Positions 5,637 through 12,252 of a stretch of 12,252 nucleotides of DNA are shown one piece after another; within the stretch, counting starts at the first letter, position 1, and each line of letters opens with the position of its first letter. Made by a program: the position numbers and the translations under genes. This DNA comes from Balneolaceae bacterium (lineage in GTDB: Bacteria; Bacteroidota; Rhodothermia; Balneolales; Balneolaceae), in NCBI GenBank assembly GCA_007127395.1, contig SKZL01000161.1:1-12252 (forward strand), given 5' to 3'. The notes under the pieces are model-generated. The model had not been told where the DNA came from, ran no database searches, and saw nothing but the letters and a program-made list of their open reading frames with translations.

Positions 5637-7484
5637 TTAGTTTGATAAAATGTTAATAATGCGGGCTTTTATCTCTGATGTAAAGAATGGCTGCCCCTGA
5701 ATTTTATTATACTGCTCGTAATTAAATTGAGGAAATTTTGATCTGAGATAGTTTGCAAACTGGCCATTGTTAAGTTCACATATCAGGATCTGATCAAATG
5801 CACGAAAGATCTCTTCACAATTTTCAGGCAGAGGGCTAATGTAGTTAAAGTGCGTAAATCCAACTTCACTCTCTCCATCCTCTATCATTTCAGTCACAGC
5901 GGTATTGATTGCACCATGTGTGCTGCCCCATCCAACAACCAATAATTTACCGGATTGTGCACCGGTTACATTCAGTTTTGGAATACGTTTTGAGATGCGT
6001 TCAATTTTTTCTGCTCTCAGATGAGTCATGGTCTCATGATTCTGAGGTTCATAGGTCAGATTACCGGAGATATCTTTTTTTTCAAGTCCGCCGTTACGAT
6101 GCTCAAAACCTTTGTCGCCCGGGCTCATCCAGTAACGGTTTAAAAATTCAGGTTGCCTCATAAAAGATTCCCATTTTTCGGGGTCACCTTTAAATTTTGG
6201 AACCTTGATGGGTTTAAGATCACCTTTCTCGGGAAGTCTCCATGGGCTTGTTCCACTGGCCAGATAGGTGTCAGATAGTAGTATGACTGGTGTCACGTGT
6301 TCAACTGCAAGCCTGGCAGCTTCGTATGCAAAGTAAAAGCAGTCGTCCGGAGAACTGGAAGCAATAACAATTAAAGGGGCATCTCCATGTCGGCCATAAA
6401 GTGCCTGGTTCAAATCACTTTGTTCCGTTTTTGTAGGTAATCCTGTAGAGGGTCCTGCTCTCTGAACGTTTACCACTACAAGGGGAAGTTCTGCAATAAC
6501 GGCCAGTCCGATTGCTTCGGATTTGAGTGAAAGTCCCGGTCCGGATGTAGTTGTAATAGATAGATTACCGCTGAATGCGGCTCCGATTGCTGCACAGACG
6601 GCAGCAATTTCATCCTCAGCCTGAAAAACAATGGCACCCATATCTTTTCTTGAGGAGAGTTCATGCAATATTTCTGAAGCAGGTGTGATCGGGTAAGAGC
6701 ACAACGAAAGCTTTTTGTTACAACTTTCTGCTGCAGCAAGAAGTCCCCATGCAACGGCTGTGTTCCCATCAATATTCCGATAGGTTCCCTTAGGCAGATT
6801 TGCCGGCGGTATCACGATTGATCTTCCAAATACCTCGGTACTTTCACCAAAATTGAAACCGGCTTCAATTGCACGTTTGTTGGCATCAACCAATAGAGGC
6901 TTTTTATAAAACTTTCTCTCTATGAATTCAATTGTATTCTTTAATGGCCTGCTGAACATATAGAGGACAAGTCCCAGAGTAAACATATTCTTACTTCTGA
7001 CCATCGCCTGGGTTTCCAGTCCCAGATCCTTGAGTGCTTCTTTGGTAAGAGAGGTGGCGGGAGCCTGAATCAGATGGTATTCATCCAAAGATCCATCTTC
7101 CAGCGGATTTGTTTCGTAATTAGCTTTCTTCAGATTCTTGTTAGTGAACTCATCACTGTCAGCAATGATTGTTCCACCCGGTTTTAAAAATTGGAGATTT
7201 GCAGCCAATGCGGCAGGGTTCATAACCACCAGAACATCAACGGTATCGCCCGGTGTGTAGATTTCAGTTCCACCAAGTTGAATCTGAAAACTGGAGACAC
7301 CACCGATACTGCCTTGGGGAGCACGAATTTCTGCGGGAAAATCTGGTATTGTTGTTAAGTCGTTACCTGCGAAACCGGAAGCCTGAGAGAACATATCACC
7401 GGTCAATTGCATTCCATCACCGGAATCACCTGAAAACCGGACAACAACTTTTCGCATACTTGTGGTGAGGGTGGAACTTGCCAT
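5637..7484 (-). CDS. korA: 2-oxoacid (probably 2-oxoglutarate):ferredoxin oxidoreductase, fused gamma-alpha subunit
   Basis: A 615-residue protein in which the gamma domain comes first (about 10-200; G-D-S-G-D-G-M-Q-L-T-G at the start) and the alpha/pyrimidine domain second (from about 240). The alpha domain carries Y-P-I-T-P-A-S-E (264-271), the A-E-D-E-I catalytic-side segment, T-T-S-G-P-G-L-S-L, and G-P-S-T-G-L-P-T-K-T-E-Q-S-D-L. This gamma-alpha fusion is the normal layout of KorA-type subunits. It has no iron-sulfur motifs of its own and depends on KorB and an external ferredoxin. It is the fourth gene of the minus-strand cluster and is separated from the ferredoxin gene by 87 bp containing a hairpin. 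No Shine-Dalgarno precedes ATG 7484. Confidence 0.93.
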   Translation of the reverse strand: MASSTLTTSMRKVVVRFSGDSGDGMQLTGDMFSQASGFAGNDLTTIPDFPAEIRAPQGSIGGVSSFQIQLGGTEIYTPGDTVDVLVVMNPAALAANLQFLKPGGTIIADSDEFTNKNLKKANYETNPLEDGSLDEYHLIQAPATSLTKEALKDLGLETQAMVRSKNMFTLGLVLYMFSRPLKNTIEFIERKFYKKPLLVDANKRAIEAGFNFGESTEVFGRSIVIPPANLPKGTYRNIDGNTAVAWGLLAAAESCNKKLSLCSYPITPASEILHELSSRKDMGAIVFQAEDEIAAVCAAIGAAFSGNLSITTTSGPGLSLKSEAIGLAVIAELPLVVVNVQRAGPSTGLPTKTEQSDLNQALYGRHGDAPLIVIASSSPDDCFYFAYEAARLAVEHVTPVILLSDTYLASGTSPWRLPEKGDLKPIKVPKFKGDPEKWESFMRQPEFLNRYWMSPGDKGFEHRNGGLEKKDISGNLTYEPQNHETMTHLRAEKIERISKRIPKLNVTGAQSGKLLVVGWGSTHGAINTAVTEMIEDGESEVGFTHFNYISPLPENCEEIFRAFDQILICELNNGQFANYLRSKFPQFNYEQYNKIQGQPFFTSEIKARIINILSN

Positions 7485-7526
7485 ATTTAACCGTGGATTT
7501 TAAGTAGAGGAGGTATACGAGAAGAT

Positions 7527-7551
7527 GGCGGATCGAAGAAGTTAATCCGCC
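7527..7551 (-). promoter_or_regulatory. GC-rich intergenic hairpin between ferredoxin gene and korA
   Basis: GGCGGAT (7527-7533) and ATCCGCC (7545-7551) form a perfect 7-bp inverted repeat with an 11-nt loop. Two more outer pairs (7524/7554 and 7525/7553) are possible past one mismatch. There is no T-run after the stem on the transcribed strand, so it is more likely an mRNA processing or stability element, or an attenuator, than a full terminator. Confidence 0.45.
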
Positions 7552-7571
7552 TTCAACCCGCTGATTAAGTC

Positions 7572-7919
7572 TTAATGTAATGCTTCGTATCTTGCCATCA
7601 ATACATCTTCACTCTCTTCATGCTCCGGGTCAACAACGATACAGTCCGGAACAGGGCAGAAAACGACACACTGCTCTTCCTCGTGGAATCCCTTACATTC
7701 TGTACATTTATCTGTTACAATAAAGTAAAAGTCGTCGGAGATTGGTGCCTGCATTTCATCTGCATCCACGCTTTGGCCATTAAGCATATTGACTGATCCG
7801 CTTAAATTGGTTCCCTCAGCCATCGTCCACTCCATGCCCGGCTCATAGATTGCCTGATTAGGGCATTCAGGTTCACAAGCTCCACAGTTGATACAGGTAT
7901 CGGTAATTATTAGTGCCAT
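7572..7919 (-). CDS. 2[4Fe-4S] ferredoxin, YfhL/Alvin type, with a 34-residue insertion
   Basis: A 115-residue protein with two cluster motifs: Cys9, 12, 15, 19 (C-I-N-C-G-A-C-E-P-E-C-P) and Cys72, 75, 84, 88 (C-T-E-C then eight residues, C-x-x-x-C-P), followed by an extra Cys93. The eight-residue spacing in the second motif is the Alvin-family signature, a group known for very low-potential clusters. The C-terminal helix (D-P-E-H-E-E-S-E-D-V-L) matches YfhL-like ferredoxins. Those put the second motif near residue 38, whereas here it starts at 72, so about 34 acidic/polar residues are inserted between the clusters. Placed between the DHOD-like gene and korA, it is the likely electron acceptor for the neighbouring oxidoreductases (inference). 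Confidence 0.9.
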   Translation of the reverse strand: MALIITDTCINCGACEPECPNQAIYEPGMEWTMAEGTNLSGSVNMLNGQSVDADEMQAPISDDFYFIVTDKCTECKGFHEEEQCVVFCPVPDCIVVDPEHEESEDVLMARYEALH

Positions 7920-8097
7920 AGTTGTAGTGATTTATCTGTTAAAAAAAATTGATAGTAAATTTGTGTACTGGTTTTGAGGAGTATCTCTATTTTGGATGTA
8001 TACCTCTAAATAAAAGTAGTAATAACGAATCCGCAATCCAATGAAAAAGACATCTTTGGCTTAATTTAGATTCACTATAAATTATCCGGTTAACTGC
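7920..8097 (-). promoter_or_regulatory. 178-bp spacer upstream of the ferredoxin gene; possible internal promoter
   Basis: This is the largest gap within the minus-strand cluster, and is AT-rich. Its length would permit a separate promoter for ferredoxin-korA-korB. I could not find a convincing promoter motif or a terminator for the upstream gene, and no Shine-Dalgarno precedes ATG 7919. Confidence 0.2.
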
Positions 8098-9105
8098 CTA
8101 TCTAAATTGCTTCAAATCAAAACCCTGAAGGATCTTGATGTAGTTAGCCCGCTCAAAAGAGCTTGGATCAGCAACAGAGGCTGAACTCATGGCGCCTTTC
8201 ATCTCTTCCAGTGAGGTATACTCTTTTTCTTCCATCCATTCAATTATCTCCTTCTCAATTTTGGAGAGAATATCAGGTCCGTGAAATATCAGAATCGATG
8301 CCATCATGGAGACATCTGCACCGGCGAGAGTCATTTTAATGACATCTTTGGCAGTATGAATACCTGTTGTAGCAGCGATACTGCAGTTCAGGTGTGGACG
8401 CAACATCGCTATCCACCGAAGTGGCAGCCTTTTTTCAAATGAACTGCTGAGATCCAGGCTCGGTTCCACCTCAAGTGTATCCAGGTCAATATCCGGCTGA
8501 TAAAATCTGTTGAAGAGTACAAGTCCATCAGCACCAGCTTTTTCAAGTTTTACAGCCATATTTCCGAATGAACTGAAATAGGGGCCTAATTTCACTGAAA
8601 CGGGGATATCCACTGACTTCTTAACAGCGATCAGATCATTTACATACATATCCTCAACATCGGAAGCTGTCATGGATGGGTCGCCAGCTATGTAGTAAAT
8701 ATTCAATTCGAGTGCATCGGCTCCGGCTTCCTGCATGTTGATAGCGTAAGACATCCAGCCTCCTTCAGAAACACCATTTAAACTGGCGATAATTGGAATA
8801 TCCACGCTCTTCTTCAGTTCCTGAATCTGATCCAGATACTCTTCTGCATGCAGATTGTGGTAATCTTCCGGTTCCGGAAAATAGCTTAGGGCTTCCGCAA
8901 AACTATCACTGGGCGAATTGATAAAGTGGTCCAGTGCCCTGTTCTCCATGCTGATCTGCTCTTCAAACAGGGAGTACATTACAATGGCTGAAGCGCCTGC
9001 TTCTTCCATTTTTTTTACGGCATCAAGGTCATTTGATAGCGGTGACGCTGAAGGCACCAATGGATTCTTCAGTTTTAATCCAAGATATGTGGTCTCTAAG
9101 TTCAT
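8098..9105 (-). CDS. Dihydroorotate-dehydrogenase-like TIM-barrel flavoprotein, catalytic motif absent
   Basis: A 335-residue protein with the class 1 DHOD layout: an opening L-G-L-K-L-K-N-P-L-V-P-S-A-S, barrel strands such as V-K-L-G-P-Y and A-D-G-L-V-L-F-N, and an FMN-phosphate region T-G-I-H-T-A-K-D then G-A-D-V-S-M-M-A-S. In true class 1 enzymes the orotate-binding/catalytic segment is N-x-S-C-P-N, in which the Cys is the base. Here it reads N-I-Y-Y-I-A-G-D-P (135-143), so Cys and the second Asn are missing. Orotate synthesis is therefore unlikely. FMN binding is probable, but the substrate is unknown. It sits 93 bp after nifJ and before the ferredoxin gene, suggesting a role tied to ferredoxin-linked 2-oxoacid metabolism (inference). 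Confidence 0.85.
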   Translation of the reverse strand: MNLETTYLGLKLKNPLVPSASPLSNDLDAVKKMEEAGASAIVMYSLFEEQISMENRALDHFINSPSDSFAEALSYFPEPEDYHNLHAEEYLDQIQELKKSVDIPIIASLNGVSEGGWMSYAINMQEAGADALELNIYYIAGDPSMTASDVEDMYVNDLIAVKKSVDIPVSVKLGPYFSSFGNMAVKLEKAGADGLVLFNRFYQPDIDLDTLEVEPSLDLSSSFEKRLPLRWIAMLRPHLNCSIAATTGIHTAKDVIKMTLAGADVSMMASILIFHGPDILSKIEKEIIEWMEEKEYTSLEEMKGAMSSASVADPSSFERANYIKILQGFDLKQFR

Positions 9106-9158
9106 TTTATTGTTGTGTTAGAATGATAGGTATCTGTTTTGGTTTAAACTCTGAAATA

Positions 9159-9188
9159 CGCCCCGCTGAGATCGAACCCGGCGGAGCG
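9159..9188 (-). promoter_or_regulatory. GC-rich hairpin just after nifJ
   Basis: CGCCCCGC (9159-9166) and GCGGAGCG (9181-9188) form an 8-bp stem with a 14-nt loop. The single non-Watson-Crick position is a U-G pair on the minus-strand transcript but a C/A mismatch on the plus strand, so it is best formed in the operon mRNA. It starts about 10 nt after the nifJ stop and lacks a T-run, which fits an mRNA 3'-end stabiliser or partial attenuator rather than a strong terminator. Confidence 0.45.
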
Positions 9189-9198
9189 CAACAGTGGT

Positions 9199-12100
9199 TT
9201 ATTCATCTTTTGTTTCTGAATCCTCATTCTTGGGTTCATAAACAGCCTGCATCTGCTCATATACTTTCCATTGATTGAGTACTCCTTTTTGAGCCTCGTC
9301 AAGGAGCTGTTTAGCTACTTTTGGCTGTGATTTTGCCAGCATCAGATAACGCATCTCGTTGTATGCATAATCCTTGAAGTTGATCTTGGGAGCTTTTGAA
9401 TCGAGCTGGAATGGGTTCTGCCCCTGATCTTTTCTGGATGGATCGAATCTGAAGAGTGGCCAGTAACCTGAATCAACAGCTTTTTTCTGCTGATCGAGTC
9501 CATATCGCATATCATAACCGTGTGCGATACAGTGGCTGTATGCAATGATTATGGATGGACCCGGATAGCGTTCTGCCTCAATGATTGCTTTCATTGTTTG
9601 CATATCGTTGGCACCCATTGCAATTCTTGCTACATAAGCACTTTGGCCGGCTATAGACATTAATCCCAGATCTTTCTTTGCAACTCTTTTTCCTGCTGCT
9701 GCAAATTTGGCTACAGCTCCTATCGGTGTGGCTTTGGAGCACTGACCACCGGTGTTGGAATAGACCTCAGTATCCATCACCAGGATATTCACATCACGGC
9801 CACTTGCGAGTACGTGATCGAGTCCGCCATAACCGATGTCGTAAGCCCAACCATCACCGCCAAATATCCAAACACTTTTTCGTACCAGATAATCGGACAG
9901 ACTCAGAAGCATTTTTGCCTCTCTGGAGTCAGAATTTCGGAGAGCATCTTTCAGTTTCGCAACGCGTTCACGTTGTTCATAGATTCCCGGTTCATCCGAC
10001 ATGTCAGCATTCAGAATAGCTTCTTTCAATTGCGGATCAACAGAACCGTTCAATGATGAGAGAAGTTCTCTTGCCTGCTCCTGCTGCTTATCGATCGTGA
10101 CCCTGAATCCAAGCCCAAACTCCGCATTATCCTCAAAGAGTGAGTTTGACCAGGCCGGTCCGAAACCATCTTTATTGGTGGTATATGGAGTAGATGGGAG
10201 GTTCCCACCATAAATTGAGGAACAGCCCGTGGCATTGGCAATGACCATTCGATCCCCATATAACTGGGTTATAAGCTTGATGTATGGTGTTTCACCACAA
10301 CCTGCACATGCTCCGGAGAATTCAAATAGCGGCTCCAGAAATTGTGAACCTTTAACGGTTTCCGTTTTCAACTGTGAACGATCATATTCCGGAATGGTGA
10401 GGAAGAAATCCCAATTCTCTTTCTCCTGATCCAGCAGCGGCTCAATCGGTTCCATATTGAGAGCTTTTCGGCCTACTTCCTTCCTGTTTTTAGCCGGACA
10501 GACCTCAACACAAAGTACACATCCTGTACAGTCCTCAGGTGATACCTGAATGCTGATCTTGGTGTTATCCGGCCACTCTCTTCCTTTGGCATCCATATAT
10601 TTGAATGACTCAGGGGCGGCCTCCAGCAGTGAACCGTCAAATGCTTTCATTCGTATGACGGAATGCGGACAGACCATTGCGCATTTACCGCATTGGATAC
10701 ATACATCCGGATCCAATACAGGGATTTCAAGTGCAATATTTCGCTTTTCGTATTTGGTGGTTCCTGTAGGGAATGTACCATCTGCTTCAAAAGCACTTAC
10801 CGGAAGGTCGTCGCCCTGTCCCAAGATAATCTCAGCGATCACCTTTTGAACAAAATCGGGGGCTTCTTCAGGTACGGGTGGCCTCATTTTCTGTGTGGAT
10901 GATGCAGATTCCGGCACTTCGATTTGATTCAGGTTTGCCACGGAGTTATCTACAGCTGCATAGTTACTCTGCAGTATTTTTTCACCCTTGCTGCCATAAG
11001 CTTTTTTGATGGCATTTTTGATCATCAGGATGGCCTCTTCGCGATCCAGAATCTCTGATATGGCAAAGAAGCATGTCTGCATCACTGTGTTGATCCTTGT
11101 GCCCATCCCGTTTTCCCGGGCTACCTTGTAGGCATCGATACTGTAAAATTTGAGTTTTTTATCGATAATCTGTTGTTGCACTTTCTCAGGCAATCGGTCC
11201 CAGACTTCATCGACAGGGTAGGGGGAGTTCAATAAGAAAGTGGCTCCGACACGCGCATGTTTGAGCATATCAATTTTGTCCAGGAATGTAAACTGGTGAC
11301 ATGCAACAAAATTGGCTTTACTGATCAGATAAGCAGATCGAATCGGTTTAGGGCCAAATCGAAGGTGAGATACAGTTGTTGCGCCCGATTTTTTGGAGTC
11401 GTATACAAAATATCCCTGTGCATGATTATCCGTGTTATCCCCGATGATTTTTATCGAGTTTTTGTTGGCACTTACAGTACCATCCGCACCCAGTCCATAA
11501 AACAGTCCTTCAAAGATTTCCGGATCAGATTCCCAAACAGCATTTTCCATTGAGAGGCTGGTATGAGTAACATCATCATTGATACCAATGGTAAAGTGAT
11601 TTTTTGGTTTGCCCTCATTCAGTTCATCGAGTACGCGTTTCACCATAGGTGGCGTGAACTCTTTTGAGGAGAGCCCATAACGGCCATTTATCACTTTAGG
11701 TTCACTGTTGAATTTTTTCCACTCTTCAACGCGGTTTTCTGCCAGTGTAGTAATCACATCGTTATACAGCGGTTCACCGGTCGCTCCCGGTTCTTTCGTT
11801 CTGTCCAGAACAACAATGCCTTTTACAGTTTCAGGCAGAGACTGGATCAGGTGTTGCATGCTGAATGGACGGAACAGCCTCACTTTAATCAATCCAACCT
11901 TTTCTCCTCTTGCGTTCAGATGATCAATGGCTTCATGTGCAGTTTCCGCACCGGAACCCATCAATATAACAACACGTTCTGCATCAGCAGGGCCATGATA
12001 CTGGAAAAGGCGGTAATTTCTGCCTGTGAGTTTTGCAAAGCGATCCATCGTATTTTGAACGATATCGGGGCATGCCAAATAGTATTTGTTACCGGTTTCA

Positions 12101-12252
12101 CGAGTCTGGAAAAAGACATCCGGATTTTGAGCAGTACCTCGAATAACCGGTTTATCCGGGGTAAGTGCACGTTGGCGGTGTGCAATTACCCACTCATCAT
12201 TGATCATCTCTTTCATAACCTTCTCGGAGATCTGCTCAATCTTCTGAACCTC
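9199..12252 (-). CDS. nifJ: Pyruvate:ferredoxin (flavodoxin) oxidoreductase, single-chain; 5' end outside window
   Basis: The frame is open to the right edge (12 codons beyond ATG 12216), giving about 1017 residues against a usual ~1180, so roughly 170 N-terminal residues lie outside. Visible domains, counted from ATG 12216: the domain II/III region (G-T-A-Q-N-P-D-V-F-F-Q, H-G-P-A-D-A-E, D-R-T-K-E-P-G), a gamma domain (G-L-G-A-D-G-T-V-S-A-N-K), a two-cluster ferredoxin domain (C-I-Q-C-G-K-C-A-M-V-C-P near 505 and C-T-G-C-V-L-C-V-E-V-C-P near 563), and the thiamine-diphosphate domain with C-A-G-C-G-E (about 638), G-C-S-S-I-Y-G-G, G-G-D-G-W-A-Y-D (about 784) and Y-S-H-C-I. It interconverts pyruvate plus CoA with acetyl-CoA, CO2 and reduced ferredoxin in the cytoplasm. 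No key residue is missing in the visible part. It heads the minus-strand cluster seen here. Confidence 0.96.
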   Translation of the reverse strand, partial: EVQKIEQISEKVMKEMINDEWVIAHRQRALTPDKPVIRGTAQNPDVFFQTRETGNKYYLACPDIVQNTMDRFAKLTGRNYRLFQYHGPADAERVVILMGSGAETAHEAIDHLNARGEKVGLIKVRLFRPFSMQHLIQSLPETVKGIVVLDRTKEPGATGEPLYNDVITTLAENRVEEWKKFNSEPKVINGRYGLSSKEFTPPMVKRVLDELNEGKPKNHFTIGINDDVTHTSLSMENAVWESDPEIFEGLFYGLGADGTVSANKNSIKIIGDNTDNHAQGYFVYDSKKSGATTVSHLRFGPKPIRSAYLISKANFVACHQFTFLDKIDMLKHARVGATFLLNSPYPVDEVWDRLPEKVQQQIIDKKLKFYSIDAYKVARENGMGTRINTVMQTCFFAISEILDREEAILMIKNAIKKAYGSKGEKILQSNYAAVDNSVANLNQIEVPESASSTQKMRPPVPEEAPDFVQKVIAEIILGQGDDLPVSAFEADGTFPTGTTKYEKRNIALEIPVLDPDVCIQCGKCAMVCPHSVIRMKAFDGSLLEAAPESFKYMDAKGREWPDNTKISIQVSPEDCTGCVLCVEVCPAKNRKEVGRKALNMEPIEPLLDQEKENWDFFLTIPEYDRSQLKTETVKGSQFLEPLFEFSGACAGCGETPYIKLITQLYGDRMVIANATGCSSIYGGNLPSTPYTTNKDGFGPAWSNSLFEDNAEFGLGFRVTIDKQQEQARELLSSLNGSVDPQLKEAILNADMSDEPGIYEQRERVAKLKDALRNSDSREAKMLLSLSDYLVRKSVWIFGGDGWAYDIGYGGLDHVLASGRDVNILVMDTEVYSNTGGQCSKATPIGAVAKFAAAGKRVAKKDLGLMSIAGQSAYVARIAMGANDMQTMKAIIEAERYPGPSIIIAYSHCIAHGYDMRYGLDQQKKAVDSGYWPLFRFDPSRKDQGQNPFQLDSKAPKINFKDYAYNEMRYLMLAKSQPKVAKQLLDEAQKGVLNQWKVYEQMQAVYEPKNEDSETKDE

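Noticed and set aside
8098..9105. Naming the DHOD-like gene pyrD
   Set aside because: The catalytic Cys and the N-x-S-C-P-N motif are missing, and no pyrimidine genes adjoin it.
9165..9185. tRNA T-arm-like GGTTCGATC on the minus strand after nifJ
   Set aside because: The flanking bases cannot form a T-stem, and no anticodon or acceptor arms are present. The bases belong to the loop of a GC hairpin.

Overview
The window looks like a bacterial chromosome segment of about 43% GC or below. I infer a member of the Bacteroidota/Rhodothermota/Balneolota (FCB) group, with moderate-to-low confidence. The reasons are that most starts lack a Shine-Dalgarno sequence and have A/T-rich leaders, that a Tat-exported Gfo/Idh/MocA lipoprotein lies close to a Dabb-domain lipoprotein, and that the energy genes include a single-chain NifJ together with a gamma-alpha fused KorA. 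No rRNA, tRNA, CRISPR array or intact mobile element is visible.

Left part, + strand (1-2007): the end of a surface-glycan gene set. A membrane-anchored family 2 glycosyltransferase overlaps a SAM-dependent methyltransferase by 4 bp (ATGA). An 18-codon ORF overlaps the methyltransferase end in the same way and looks like the stump of a lost third gene. The first ~347 bases do not belong to the glycosyltransferase. They encode part of a phospholipase D-like (HxK) protein, GC-rich (58% over the first 120 bases by hand count, against 38% for 481-600), joined in frame to a glycosyltransferase that lacks its own N-terminus. This is either a recombination scar or an assembly chimera.

Middle, + strand (2125-4545): a Tat-lipoprotein oxidoreductase of the Gfo/Idh/MocA family and a Dabb lipoprotein, separated by 684 bp without a convincing gene. 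That gap holds a ~280-bp, 45%-GC island full of short inverted repeats (a possible structured RNA or decayed element). After it comes a very AT-rich (about 23% GC) leader with a dyad, a perfect AT inverted repeat, and a 10-codon upstream ORF with a good Shine-Dalgarno whose stop overlaps the lipoprotein start.

Right part, - strand (4612-12252): a five-gene 2-oxoacid:ferredoxin oxidoreductase module. In transcription order it is nifJ (5' end outside the window), a dihydroorotate-dehydrogenase-like flavoprotein without the catalytic Cys/Ser motif, a YfhL/Alvin-type 2[4Fe-4S] ferredoxin with a 34-residue insertion, korA (gamma-alpha fusion) and korB, the last two separated by only 2 nt. The likely logic is that NifJ interconverts pyruvate and acetyl-CoA, KorAB interconverts 2-oxoglutarate (or a related 2-oxoacid) and its CoA thioester, and the low-potential ferredoxin carries the electrons. 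The DHOD-like flavoprotein may be an unrecognised partner. Two intergenic hairpins sit inside this operon and may set the relative amounts of the products.
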